Shown: positions 27,818 to 36,503 of the stretch, piece after piece
Layout: every line of letters starts with the position of its first letter
Numbering within the stretch: position 1 is the first letter of the stretch
Source: Pseudomonas sp. KU43P
GTDB lineage: Bacteria; Pseudomonadota; Gammaproteobacteria; Pseudomonadales; Pseudomonadaceae
Reading direction: 5' to 3'
Length of the DNA: 64,000 nucleotides
Assembly: GCF_033095865.1 (NCBI RefSeq)
Contig: NZ_AP019365.1
Coordinates: 2,391,501-2,455,500 of the forward strand
The notes under the pieces: generated by a model
What the model was told of the DNA's origin: nothing
Database searches by the model: none
What the model saw: the letters and a program-made list of their open reading frames with translations, nothing else
Position numbers and translations under genes: made by a program

Positions 27818-28255
27818 ATGATCATTCGCCAGGGCATTGCCGCGGACCATCCGCTGCTGCTCGACATCTGGCTGCGCGCCGTGCGTGCCACCCACCATTT
27901 CCTGCAACCTGCCGATATCGAGGCGCTGATAGTGCCACTGCGTGACAGCTACCTGCCCGCTGTCGAGCTGATGGTCGCGATCGATACCAAAGACACCCCG
28001 CTGGGTTTCATCGGCCTGAGTGACGACCATGTGGAAATGCTTTTCGTCGACCCTGACCTGCATGGCCAGGGCATCGGCCGGGCATTGCTGGATCATGTTC
28101 GCGCCTCGCGACAGGCGCTCAGCGTCGATGTGAACGAGCAGAACCCGCAGGCGGTGGGCTTCTACCTGCACTATGGGTTCATCCAGACCGGCCGTTCCCC
28201 GCTGGACGGCGAAGGCCGGCCGTTCCCGTTGCTGCACATGAGCTTGCCGGGCTGA
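27818..28255 (+). CDS. GNAT family N-acetyltransferase
   Basis: The protein has 145 residues. The acetyl-CoA binding motif A is visible as VEMLFVDPDLHGQGIGRALLDHV (pyrophosphate loop HGQGIGRA), with the C-terminal GNAT strand AVGFYLHYGFIQTGRS. It resembles the YjaB-type small acetyltransferases. ATG 27818 has GAGG about 8 bases upstream; a GTG at 27800 would add six residues. The substrate is unknown. It converges on the UDP-glucose dehydrogenase gene. Confidence 0.88.
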   Translation: MIIRQGIAADHPLLLDIWLRAVRATHHFLQPADIEALIVPLRDSYLPAVELMVAIDTKDTPLGFIGLSDDHVEMLFVDPDLHGQGIGRALLDHVRASRQALSVDVNEQNPQAVGFYLHYGFIQTGRSPLDGEGRPFPLLHMSLPG

Positions 28256-28292
28256 ACGTAGGTTCGAACCCAGTGGGTGGGTGAGGGCGCCC

Positions 28293-29672
28293 TTACCGGG
28301 CCAGTGGCCGAGCAGTAGCCAGCGGGGCTCGGGGTGCCGCCAGCCAACGCGGCGGTACCTGCCCACGGCCGATGCCGTAGTAGGTCAGGCCGGCGGCGGC
28401 CATGTGCTCGGGTTCGAACAGGTTGCGGCCGTCGAACACCACCCGATCGGCCAGCTGCTGCGGCATCTGCTCCAGGTTCAGCACCCGGTAGTCCTGCCAC
28501 TCGGTGACGATCACCAGGGCGTCGGCGCCGTGCAGCGCATCCTCCTTGCATGGCACCAGTTGCAGGTCGGCGCGCGGGCCGTAGTGCCGACGGATCTGCG
28601 CCATGGCCTGCGGGTCGTGGGCCTGTACCCGCGCACCTGCGGCCCACAGGGATTCCAGCAGTACGCGGCTGGAGGCTTCGCGGATGTCGTCGGTGTTGGG
28701 CTTGAACGACAGCCCCCACAGGGCGAAGACCTTGCCACGCAAACCGCCGGGGTAATGCCGCTGGATCTTGTCGAACAGCCGGTGCTTCTGGCGCTGGTTG
28801 ACCGCCTCCACCGCGTGCAGCAGCTGCGGCTCGAAGCCTTCGGCCTCGGCGCTGCGGCGCAGGGCTTGCAGGTCTTTGGGGAAGCACGAGCCGCCAAATC
28901 CGCAGCCGGCGTAGATGAAGTCGTAGCCGATGCGCGGGTCCGAGCCGATGCCGCGGCGCACCATCTCGATGTCGGCGCCCAGGTGCTCGGCCAGGTTGGC
29001 CATTTCGTTGATGAAGGAAATCTTCGTCGCCAGCATGCAGTTGGCTGCGTACTTGGTCAGCTCGGCGCTGCGCGCGTCCATCACCATGAATTTTTCCCGC
29101 TTGCGGTTGAACGGCTGGTACAGCTCGCGCAGCAGCTCAACTTCGGCCGGCGCGGCGCCGCCGATGATGATGCGCTCGGGGCGCATGCAGTCATCCAGGG
29201 CTGTGCCTTCCTTGAGAAACTCCGGGTTGCTGATGACCTGGAAGCGCTCGGTGTCAGCCACTGCCTGGGCGATGCGTGCTTTGATCCGGTCCACCGTGCC
29301 CACTGGCGAGGTGGACTTGTTGACGATCACCTTGGTGCCCTCGGCGTGTTCGAGAAGAGTGTCGACCACGGCGAACACCTGGCTCAGGTCGGCGCCGCCA
29401 TCGGCCAGCGGCGGAGTGCCGACAGCAATGAACAGCAAGCGGGCAAAGTGGCTGGCAAGGCCCGGGTCGGTGGTGAAGCGCAAGCGCCCGCACGCCAGGT
29501 TTTTTTCCAGCAGGGGCGCCAGGCCCGGCTCGAAGATCGGGCAATGGCCTTGTTCGAGGGCGCTGACCCGTTCGGCATCGACATCCATGCACAGCACCGA
29601 GTGCCCCACCTCGGCCAGGCACACTGCCTGAGTCAGGCCAACATAGCCGGTACCAAAAACCGTAACCTTCAT
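28293..29672 (-). CDS. ugd: UDP-glucose 6-dehydrogenase
   Basis: This 459-residue enzyme oxidises UDP-glucose twice to UDP-glucuronate with NAD+, feeding exopolysaccharide or LPS modification. The Rossmann motif FGTGYVGL sits at residues 6-13. STSPVGT, the GCGFGGSCFPKD active site (catalytic Cys263) and the C-terminal WGLSFKPNTDDIREA are all present. The frame stays open far upstream, antisense to the next gene, but the true start is ATG 29672, where the dinucleotide fold begins. No other polysaccharide gene adjoins it here. Confidence 0.95.
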   Translation of the reverse strand: MKVTVFGTGYVGLTQAVCLAEVGHSVLCMDVDAERVSALEQGHCPIFEPGLAPLLEKNLACGRLRFTTDPGLASHFARLLFIAVGTPPLADGGADLSQVFAVVDTLLEHAEGTKVIVNKSTSPVGTVDRIKARIAQAVADTERFQVISNPEFLKEGTALDDCMRPERIIIGGAAPAEVELLRELYQPFNRKREKFMVMDARSAELTKYAANCMLATKISFINEMANLAEHLGADIEMVRRGIGSDPRIGYDFIYAGCGFGGSCFPKDLQALRRSAEAEGFEPQLLHAVEAVNQRQKHRLFDKIQRHYPGGLRGKVFALWGLSFKPNTDDIREASSRVLLESLWAAGARVQAHDPQAMAQIRRHYGPRADLQLVPCKEDALHGADALVIVTEWQDYRVLNLEQMPQQLADRVVFDGRNLFEPEHMAAAGLTYYGIGRGQVPPRWLAAPRAPLATARPLAR

Positions 29673-29831
29673 GTGACAGCTCCGTCGTCGTCCATAGGCA
29701 GATCGCGGCAAGCTGAAAAAAAATGTCACGTTTGTATTGAGGATTTGTGACCACGCTGACCTGAAACCCACCGCGTACCCGCCCTCAGGCCATGGGGTTT
29801 TTACTGGGAATGAAGAATCCGACAAAAGCAA

Positions 29832-29845
29832 TGTTAGCGCTAACA
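29832..29845. promoter_or_regulatory. LacI-type operator, site 1
   Basis: TGTTAGCGCTAACA is a perfect 14-bp palindrome 52 bp upstream of the TPP-enzyme start. Its central CG dyad and arms are typical of LacI/GalR operators. A near-identical site (13 of 14 bases) precedes lutA at 35490. The LacI-family gene between the two targets is the obvious binder. Confidence 0.75.
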
Positions 29846-29897
29846 GTCTGATGTTACAGTGCCCTCCATTCGATGACACATCCTTGGAGGACACTTC

Positions 29898-31508
29898 ATG
29901 TTGACCTGCGGAGAACTGCTGGTTGAGCTGCTGGAAGGGCTTGGCGTGGATACCGTGTTCGGTATTCCCGGCGTGCACACCGTGGATCTGTATCGCGGCC
30001 TGCCCAATACCGCCATCCGCCACGTGACGCCGCGCCATGAGCAGGGCGCCGGCTTCATGGCCGACGGCTATGCCCGCGTTTCCGGCAAGCCGGGCGTGTG
30101 CTTCATCATCACCGGCCCGGGCATGACCAACATCACCACGGCCATGGGCCAGGCCTATGCCGACTCGATCCCGATGCTGGTGATCTCCAGCGTCAACAAC
30201 ACCGGGCAACTGGGCATGGGCGGTGGCCGCCTGCACGAGCTGCCCTCGCAGAGCAACCTGGTGTCCGGCGTGGCCGCCTTCAGCCACACCCTGATGCGCC
30301 CGGACGAGCTGCCCCAGGTGCTGACCCGCGCCTTCGCTGTGTTCAACGGCGCCCGTCCGCGCCCCGTACACATTGAAATCCCCATCGACGTGATCACCGC
30401 GCCGGCCGACCATGTGCGCCGCAAGCTGGGCGCGCTGCCGAGCCGCCCGGGGCCGTGCCCGCACGCCATCGTTCACGCCGCCGCCATGCTCAAGGCTGCC
30501 AAGCGCCCGCTGCTGCTGCTGGGTGGCGGCTGCGCCGACGCCGCCGCCGAGGCCCAGCGCCTGGCCGAAGCCCTGGATGCACCCACCGCTTACACCATCA
30601 ACGCCAAGGGCGTACTGCCCAAAGGCCATAGCTTGGCGCTGGGTAGCAACCAGACTTGGGTGCCGGTGCGCAAGATGGTGCTGGCTTCGGACCTGATCCT
30701 GGCCATCGGCACTGAACTGGGCGAGACCGACTACGACGGGGTGTTCGACGGCAACTTCCGCATCGAGAGCCCGCTGATCCGCATCGACATCGACGCCGAG
30801 CAGCTGAACCGCAATTACCCGGCAGACCTCGCCATCCTCAGCGACGCTCGCCAGGCCATGCAGGCCCTGGTGGCGGCCTTGGGGGAGGTGCCGGCGTTCA
30901 ATGCCGAAGGCGTGGGCAGCCAACGCGCGGCCACGGTGCGTGCGGAGCTGGACGCCCAGTGGCCGGCCAACTGGAAGGGCCAGTGCAAGGTGCTGGACAC
31001 CCTTCAGCGCACCCTGCCGGACCTGATCGTGGCGGGCGACTCCACCCAGCCGGTGTACTCGGGCAACTACCTGTTCGAAGCCACCCGCACCCGCAGCTGG
31101 TTCAACTCCGCCACTGGCTACGGCACGCTCGGCTACGGTCTGCCGGCTGCCATCGGCGCCAAGTTGGCGGCACCGCAGCGCCCTGTGATCGCATTGATCG
31201 GCGATGGTGGCATCCAGTTCACCCTGCCGGAGCTGGCGTCGGCGGTAGAAGCCGGCGCGCCCATCATCGTGCTGCTGTGGAACAACAGTGGCTACGGCGA
31301 AATCAAGCGCTACATGCAGAACCGCGACATCCCCACCCTGGGCGTCGACATCTACACGCCGGATTTCCAGGGCCTGGCCCGCGCCTTCGGCTGCAACGCC
31401 GAGAAGGTCACCAGCCTGGATCACTTGGCAGCGCTGCTCGAGGCCGCCGCCAAGGCCGATCGCCCAAGCTTGATCGAGGTGTGGGAGCACGCTGACTTCC
31501 TGGCCTGA
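29898..31508 (+). CDS. TPP-dependent 2-oxoacid decarboxylase, 2-ketoarginine decarboxylase-like
   Basis: This 536-residue thiamine diphosphate enzyme has the usual three domains. The Pyr domain carries catalytic Glu48 (TPRHEQGAGFMADGYAR), a central domain follows, and the PP domain has the cofactor motif from GDG (Asp436) to NN (462-463). It is often annotated as acetolactate synthase large subunit. Its N-terminal FGIPGVHTVDLYRGL and MGQAYADSIPMLVISSVN resemble 5-guanidino-2-oxopentanoate decarboxylase (AruI), as I recall that family. It would convert a 2-oxoacid to an aldehyde in the cytosol. The substrate is inferred only. A LacI-type operator lies upstream and the LacI gene follows. Confidence 0.78.
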   Translation: MLTCGELLVELLEGLGVDTVFGIPGVHTVDLYRGLPNTAIRHVTPRHEQGAGFMADGYARVSGKPGVCFIITGPGMTNITTAMGQAYADSIPMLVISSVNNTGQLGMGGGRLHELPSQSNLVSGVAAFSHTLMRPDELPQVLTRAFAVFNGARPRPVHIEIPIDVITAPADHVRRKLGALPSRPGPCPHAIVHAAAMLKAAKRPLLLLGGGCADAAAEAQRLAEALDAPTAYTINAKGVLPKGHSLALGSNQTWVPVRKMVLASDLILAIGTELGETDYDGVFDGNFRIESPLIRIDIDAEQLNRNYPADLAILSDARQAMQALVAALGEVPAFNAEGVGSQRAATVRAELDAQWPANWKGQCKVLDTLQRTLPDLIVAGDSTQPVYSGNYLFEATRTRSWFNSATGYGTLGYGLPAAIGAKLAAPQRPVIALIGDGGIQFTLPELASAVEAGAPIIVLLWNNSGYGEIKRYMQNRDIPTLGVDIYTPDFQGLARAFGCNAEKVTSLDHLAALLEAAAKADRPSLIEVWEHADFLA

Positions 31509-31522
31509 TGGCGCAACCGTGG

Positions 31523-31564
31523 CCCTGCCTGTGGGGGCGAATGAATTCGCCGCCTCAGGCAGGG
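31523..31564. terminator. Nested hairpin after the TPP-enzyme gene
   Basis: CCCTGCCTG / CAGGCAGGG arms enclose a second hairpin, GGCGAAT / ATTCGCC. The inner sequence (TGTGGGGGCGAATGAATTCGCC) looks like a Pseudomonas REP half. It probably ends the upstream transcript, although no T-run follows. Confidence 0.55.
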
Positions 31565-31628
31565 ACTTGCCCATTCACAGGGCCGTTCAGGGATAATGCG
31601 CCCCTTACCACAGGCGCCAGAGGCCAGG

Positions 31629-32657
31629 ATGTCCACCAAGAGCAAACCCGCCACCCTGCATGACGTCGCTCGATTGGCCGGGGTATCCGGCATGACGGTC
31701 TCGCGGGCGCTGAGCAAGCCGGACAAGGTTTCCGAACGCACTCGGCAGAAGATCGAGCAGGCGGTGCGCGAGCTGGGCTACGTGCCGAACCTGGCTGCCA
31801 GCCAGCTGGTGACCGGGCGCAGTGGCATCATCGGCGCGATGATCACCACCATCACCAACCCCATTCTCGCCACCACCATCGAGGTGCTTCAGCAAGGCCT
31901 GGCCCGTGCCGGCTACCACCTGCTGATCGGTGAGACGCGCTTCTCCCAGGACGAGGAGCACAAGCTGCTGCGGGCTTTCCTCGGCCGTCAGCTGGACGGC
32001 CTGATCCTCGCCTACGGCTATCACTCGGCGCAAACCCTGGCGCTGTTGCAGTCCGCCGACATCCCCCTGATCGAACTCTGGGACTTGCCCGAGGGCGAGG
32101 TGCCGCGCCAGCCCGTGGGGCAGGTGGTGGGTTTCTCCAACTGGGCGGCCGGGGCCGCGGCCGGGCGCCACCTGGTGGAGTCCGGTTATCGCCGGCCGGC
32201 GTTCTTCGGCTATGACGACGAGCGCGAGAACCTGCGCTTCGCCGGTTTCCGCCACGCGGTGCGCGACGCGATCGGTGTCGAGCCGCAACGCTTCAACACG
32301 TCCCCCATACCCCAGGTCGACGACGGCGTGGCGGTGATCGAGCGCCTGGTGCGGGGCGAGATCGATTGCGACGGGGCGTTCTTCACCAACGACATGCCGG
32401 CCCTCGGCGCGCTGTTCACCTGCCAGCGCCTGGGCTTGGACGTGCCCGGGCGCCTGGGCATCTGCGGCTTCGGCGATATGCCCATCGCGCGGGTGGCCAC
32501 ACCGTCGCTCACCAGCGTGCGGATCCCCTCCGAGCGCGTGGCCGACGCCACCGTGGAGCTGCTTTTCCAGCGCATCCGCAACGAGGCGCCCAGTGCGGTC
32601 AATGTGGATGTGGGCTGCGAGCTGGTGGCGCGCGAGTCCACCGCGCTGCGCGGTTGA
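31629..32657 (+). CDS. LacI family transcriptional regulator
   Basis: The protein has 342 residues. The N-terminal LacI HTH and hinge are clear (TLHDVARLAGVSGMTVSRAL, then YVPNLAASQLVTGRSG), followed by a periplasmic-binding-type effector domain (IGAMITTITNPILATTIEV to GICGFGDMPIARVATPSL). It resembles the GntR/gluconate-repressor branch in its hinge. ATG 31629 has AGAGG upstream. It lies between two genes preceded by matching 14-bp operators and probably represses both. It converges on lutC with only 4 bp between stops. The effector is unknown. Confidence 0.92.
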   Translation: MSTKSKPATLHDVARLAGVSGMTVSRALSKPDKVSERTRQKIEQAVRELGYVPNLAASQLVTGRSGIIGAMITTITNPILATTIEVLQQGLARAGYHLLIGETRFSQDEEHKLLRAFLGRQLDGLILAYGYHSAQTLALLQSADIPLIELWDLPEGEVPRQPVGQVVGFSNWAAGAAAGRHLVESGYRRPAFFGYDDERENLRFAGFRHAVRDAIGVEPQRFNTSPIPQVDDGVAVIERLVRGEIDCDGAFFTNDMPALGALFTCQRLGLDVPGRLGICGFGDMPIARVATPSLTSVRIPSERVADATVELLFQRIRNEAPSAVNVDVGCELVARESTALRG

Positions 32658-32661
32658 GTCC

Positions 32662-33273
32662 TCAGGGCGTTAGCAGTACATGTACGGCACGCGGGCCATG
32701 GGCGCCGTAGAGCAGCTGGCCGCCGATATCGGCGGTGCTGGAGGGGCCACCCACCAGGTGCAGCGCCTCACCCGGATGCCCGCCCACCAACGGCCACAGC
32801 TGCTCCAGCCGGCCCACCAGGCGCGCCTTTGACAGCACCACCAGATGATGCTCTGGCAAAAAGCCCGAGCGCGGTGGATGGTCGGGGCCTGCCAGAAACA
32901 CCAGGCTGCCGCTGGCCGCCACGGCAGCGAAGGCACGGGTTACCGCCACTTGGTGATGGGGCAGGGCGCCGCCCACATCCACCGCCACGCCCCGCCAGCA
33001 CTCGTGCGCCAATCCCGGCGCCAGAGCCACCGCATGGGTGAGGCCCCGCGTTGCCAGGTAGGCTGCCACGGCGCCGGCGAGCTCGCCTGGGCTGGCCAGG
33101 GTTTGCAAGGTTACCCCGGTAAGCGCCAGGCGCTCACCCAGGCGCTGCTCCAGGTCGCTGCCGTCGCCCGTGACGATCGCGGCGGGCGGTGGCGCCGGCT
33201 GGACGCAATCGCCCGGTTGACGCCCCAGCGCCTGGCGCACCTTGCCAAGGATGGCCGCACGTGAGCAAGTCAT
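32662..33273 (-). CDS. lutC: LutC/YkgG family lactate-utilisation protein
   Basis: This 203-residue LUD-domain protein (AVALAPGLAHECWRGVAV, VFLAGPDHPPRSGFLPEHH, LYGAHGPRAVHVLL) is the third subunit of the LutABC (LldEFG) L-lactate dehydrogenase complex. The start ATG at 33273 overlaps the lutB stop by 4 bases (ATGA), so translation is coupled. The longer open frame upstream is a shadow of lutB. Neither a lactate permease nor an lldR regulator is adjacent. Confidence 0.88.
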   Translation of the reverse strand: MTCSRAAILGKVRQALGRQPGDCVQPAPPPAAIVTGDGSDLEQRLGERLALTGVTLQTLASPGELAGAVAAYLATRGLTHAVALAPGLAHECWRGVAVDVGGALPHHQVAVTRAFAAVAASGSLVFLAGPDHPPRSGFLPEHHLVVLSKARLVGRLEQLWPLVGGHPGEALHLVGGPSSTADIGGQLLYGAHGPRAVHVLLTP

Positions 33274-34682
33274 TGGCGTTTCTCCTTCTGCTGACGTTGC
33301 CAGCGTTGCTGGAAGGTGGCGCCCTGGGGCGCGGGCAGGTCGCGCTCGGCGGTCCAGGCGCCTGCCAGTGGCAGGCGGCGGAGCCGGCCACGGCCGCGCG
33401 CGGCCAGTTTCAGGGCGCAGGCTAGCAGGGCGGTAAGCCGGTGGTAGAGCGCCGGGCGCCGCGCCAGCGCCGCCCACACGCGCAGGCCCAGGCGGGTGCC
33501 GGTGGGCGTCAGCTGCCGTTGCCACTGCTGTTCGCGCAGCGCGCGGAGCATGTCGGGGAGGGGAATCTGCAGGGGGCAGACTTCCTTGCAGCGGCCGTTC
33601 AGGGTACAGGCGTTGGGCAGGTCGCGGGTGCCTTCCAGACCGGCGAGGTTCGGCGTCCACACCGAGCCCATGGGGCCTGGGTAGATCCAGCCATAGGCGT
33701 GGCCGCCGACCCAGTTGTAGACGGGGCAGTTGTCCATGCACGCCGCACAGCGGATGCAGCGCAGCATGGGGCGGAAGGCGCCGGCGAGCATCTCGCTGCG
33801 GCCGTTGTCCAGCAGGACCACATGGCATTGCTCGGGGCCGTCGCTATCGGCGCCGCCATACACCGAGGTGTAACTGGTCAGCGGCTGGCCGGTGGCACTC
33901 AAGGCCAGCAACTGCAGGTGGGTGCCGGCATCCGCCAGGGTCGGCAGCACCTTCTCGATGCTCGCCAGGACGATGCGCACCGGCGGCAGCAGGCTGGTAA
34001 GGTCGCCATTGCCTTCGTTGGTCACCAGCACATGGGTGCCGTCCTCGGCGATGAGGAAGTTGGCCCCGGTGATGCCCACATCGGCCGCCAGGAACTGACC
34101 GCGCAGCAGGCGCCTGGCTTCGGCCAGAAGTTCGGCCGGGTCTTCCAGGTATCGCTCGCGCCCCAGCCCCTGGTGATGCTGGTGGAAGAGTGCCTGCACC
34201 TGGCGCAGGGTCTTGTGGATCGCCGGGCCGTTGATATGGCTGGGCGGCTCGTCGGCCAGCTGCAGGATGTATTCGCCCAGATCGGTCTCGACGCGCTCGA
34301 TGTTGGCGTGGGCCAGGGCCGCGTTGATGCCCATCTCCTCGCCGATCATAGTCTTGCCCTTGATCACCCGGCGCGCACCGGCCTGACGGCAGATGGCGAG
34401 CACCTGCTGCTGCGCCTCTTCGGGGGTCGCGGCCCAGTGCACCTGGATGCCCCGCGCTTGCGCGGCGGCTTCGTAGCGTTCCAGGTAGTGGTCGAGATGG
34501 GCCAGGGTGTGGTCCTTGACGGCCCGGGCCCGTTCGCGCAGGGCCTGGAAGCTGCCGCTGGCCGCCACCTGCTCGCGCACATGGGCGGCGAAGCGGCGAT
34601 TGTCGGCCATGGCCTCTTGCAGGTCCGGATCGAACAGGGCGGCGCGGACACTGGGCTGAAAGTGGGCAGAGCGCAGTTCCAT
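33270..34682 (-). CDS. lutB: LutB iron-sulfur protein of LutABC
   Basis: The protein has 470 residues. An N-terminal LUD domain (ARRVIKGKTMIGEEMGINAAL, split at GKTMIGEEMG; VGITGANFLIAEDGT) is followed by two 4Fe-4S clusters, CIRCAACMDNCPVYN and CTLNGRCKEVCPLQIP. It is the electron-transferring subunit of the lactate-oxidising complex that turns L-lactate (or a similar 2-hydroxyacid) into the 2-oxoacid. Its start overlaps the lutA stop (TGATG). Confidence 0.9.
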   Translation of the reverse strand: MELRSAHFQPSVRAALFDPDLQEAMADNRRFAAHVREQVAASGSFQALRERARAVKDHTLAHLDHYLERYEAAAQARGIQVHWAATPEEAQQQVLAICRQAGARRVIKGKTMIGEEMGINAALAHANIERVETDLGEYILQLADEPPSHINGPAIHKTLRQVQALFHQHHQGLGRERYLEDPAELLAEARRLLRGQFLAADVGITGANFLIAEDGTHVLVTNEGNGDLTSLLPPVRIVLASIEKVLPTLADAGTHLQLLALSATGQPLTSYTSVYGGADSDGPEQCHVVLLDNGRSEMLAGAFRPMLRCIRCAACMDNCPVYNWVGGHAYGWIYPGPMGSVWTPNLAGLEGTRDLPNACTLNGRCKEVCPLQIPLPDMLRALREQQWQRQLTPTGTRLGLRVWAALARRPALYHRLTALLACALKLAARGRGRLRRLPLAGAWTAERDLPAPQGATFQQRWQRQQKEKRQ

Positions 34683-35455
34683 CAGGTGCTCCTGCCTTCG
34701 CCGATGGCCGGGGCGTCGGTCATGCCGGCCAGCACCTCTGCGGTGTGAAACACCCGCACCGACTGGCCCAGGCGGGTCAGCCGGCCGCTGATGTTGAGCA
34801 GGCAGCCGAGGTCGCCGCCGAGCAGGGTGTCAGCGCCGCTGGCGCGGATACTGGCGACCTTTTCGCTGGCCATCCGCGCGGAAATATCGGGGTACTTGAG
34901 GCAGAAAGTGCCGCCAAAGCCGCAGCAGGTCTGCCCGTGCGCCATCTCCACGAGCTTCAGGCCCACCACGCCGGCCAGCAGGCGTCGCGGCTGTTGCTCG
35001 ATACCCAGCTCGCGCAGGCCGGAACAGCCGTCGTGGTAGGTGACACTGCCCGGGTAAGCGGTGGTTGGCTGCCAGGCCATCGTCTCGTCGAGGAAACTCA
35101 GCAGCTCATGGCTGCGCTCGGCCAGGGCCAGGGCGCGCGAATGCCAGGCGGGGTCGTCCTTGAGCAGCTCGGGGTAGTGCCGCTTGATCATGCCGAGGCA
35201 GGCGCCCGATGGGGCCACCAGGTAGTCGTAATGCTCGAAGGCCGCGATCAGCTGCTTCGCCAGCGCCCGGGCCGGGTCGGCGGCGCCGCTGTTGTAGGCT
35301 GGCTGGCCGCAGCAGGTCTGGGTTCGCGGCACCTCGACTCGGCAGCCTGCCTGTTCCAGCAAGTCCACGGCGGCGAAGCCGACGCTGGGGCGGTGCAGGT
35401 CCACCAGGCAGGTGACGAACAGCCCCACCCGAGGGTTTTTCTGGCTGATGGACAT
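34682..35455 (-). CDS. lutA: LutA (Fe-S)-binding protein of LutABC
   Basis: This 257-residue protein has two CCG domains, TCCGQPAYN in the N-terminal half and TCCGFGGTFCLKYPD in the C-terminal half, as in LutA/LldE and heterodisulfide-reductase-like subunits. It is the first gene of the lutABC operon, with GGAG before the ATG at 35455. A LacI-type operator is 35 bp upstream. Repression by the LacI protein encoded at 31629-32657 is inferred from that site. Confidence 0.9.
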   Translation of the reverse strand: MSISQKNPRVGLFVTCLVDLHRPSVGFAAVDLLEQAGCRVEVPRTQTCCGQPAYNSGAADPARALAKQLIAAFEHYDYLVAPSGACLGMIKRHYPELLKDDPAWHSRALALAERSHELLSFLDETMAWQPTTAYPGSVTYHDGCSGLRELGIEQQPRRLLAGVVGLKLVEMAHGQTCCGFGGTFCLKYPDISARMASEKVASIRASGADTLLGGDLGCLLNISGRLTRLGQSVRVFHTAEVLAGMTDAPAIGEGRST

Positions 35456-35489
35456 GAGGCGTCTCCGAAGCAAGGTGACAGGCAATCTA

Positions 35490-35503
35490 TGTTAGCGGTA
35501 ACA
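35490..35503. promoter_or_regulatory. LacI-type operator, site 2
   Basis: TGTTAGCGGTAACA differs from site 1 at 29832 by one base. It lies in the 94-bp divergent region between lutA and a LuxR-type regulator gene, 35 bp upstream of the lutA start, where it could overlap the promoter. Confidence 0.72.
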
Positions 35504-35549
35504 TTCATGTCAAATCCAAATCACGAGCGTTGGCCCGCAGGCCCGTGCT

Positions 35550-36395
35550 GTGGACAATGAGCGCCTCTGCGTACCACGAGACGAGCTGCCCTTGACCGAC
35601 CATGCCTTCGACCTCGCCCGCTGGCTGAGCCATGAAGCCCCGCTGATTGAGGCCATCGGCCGTGCCGATTTCCCTGCGCGACTGCTGCAGTCGGTGTTTG
35701 CGGCAGTGCCCATCGACACCGCCTTCATCGTCGCCCACGTGCCGGCACGGCCGCCGGCGATGCTGGAGGCGGGCCGGGTATTGCCCGAACGGCGAGAAGA
35801 GATCCAGCGCTACCTGGTGGGGCCCTACCTGCTTGACCCAGTACGCCAGGCCTGTATCGAAGGGCGGCGGGGCGTGCTGCGGCTGGCTGACATCGCGCCG
35901 GACGGTTTCCAGGCGTCGGAGTATTACCGCAGCTTCTACGTGTCCCATGGGCTGGCGGACGAAGTGAACATCCTCATCGACCTCGCCGGTGCCGGCGGCC
36001 TGGCCCTGTCCATGGGGCGTCTCGCTGGCCATGGCGCCTTCGCCGCCGAGGCGCTGGCGAGGTTGCAGGCCATCGAGCCGCTGGTGGGGGCCGCCGCCCG
36101 CCGCCACTGGGGCGCCGTCCTGGTGGACGGGGAGGGCGAGGGGCAGGCCTTGCACCGGCAGCTGCAGCGTGCCTTCGAGCGCTTCGGAGAGGGTTGCCTG
36201 ACCGAGCGCGAGGCCGAGGTGGCGAGGCTGATCCTGCGCGGGCATTCCTCCAAGTCGGTGGCCCACGCACTGGCCATCTCCACCGACACCGTGGGCGTCC
36301 ATCGCAAGAACATCCACGCCAAGCTCGGCATCAGCTCCCAGGGCGAGCTGTTCTCCCAGTTCATCGCCAGCGTCACCGCCTCCGGCGTGGCCTGA
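35550..36395 (+). CDS. LuxR-type (GerE HTH) transcriptional regulator
   Basis: This 281-residue protein has an N-terminal sensor region of about 200 residues that I do not recognise (no receiver or clear autoinducer domain) and a C-terminal GerE helix-turn-helix at about residues 215-275 (LTEREAEVARLILRGHSSK, TVGVHRKNIHAKLGI). The start is GTG at 35550; no good ATG is available in frame. It is divergent from lutA and upstream of the carbamoylase and arginine-deiminase-like genes, which it probably controls. An inverted repeat follows at 36405. Confidence 0.85.
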   Translation: MDNERLCVPRDELPLTDHAFDLARWLSHEAPLIEAIGRADFPARLLQSVFAAVPIDTAFIVAHVPARPPAMLEAGRVLPERREEIQRYLVGPYLLDPVRQACIEGRRGVLRLADIAPDGFQASEYYRSFYVSHGLADEVNILIDLAGAGGLALSMGRLAGHGAFAAEALARLQAIEPLVGAAARRHWGAVLVDGEGEGQALHRQLQRAFERFGEGCLTEREAEVARLILRGHSSKSVAHALAISTDTVGVHRKNIHAKLGISSQGELFSQFIASVTASGVA

Positions 36396-36404
36396 GCCGG
36401 GTCC

Positions 36405-36420
36405 TACCCTGATCCGGGTA
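36405..36420. promoter_or_regulatory. Inverted repeat upstream of the carbamoylase operon
   Basis: TACCCTGATCCGGGTA pairs TACCC with GGGTA across a 6-bp centre, 84 bp before the carbamoylase start and just after the regulator's stop. It could be a GerE-type regulator site. A weak transcript hairpin is the alternative. Confidence 0.4.
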
Positions 36421-36503
36421 TGGTTGGGTTCGCCCGCCGACTCTAGGCTGCCTCTCGTATCCACCACCGACCCCACGCCGGTGGTCCGTCGAGAGAGCAT
36501 CCC

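Noticed and set aside
28293..31574. A 1,093-codon open frame on the minus strand
   Set aside because: Only 28293-29672 is coding (UDP-glucose dehydrogenase). The rest is antisense to the TPP-enzyme gene and has the low-complexity Gly/Ala/His/Gln look of a shadow frame.
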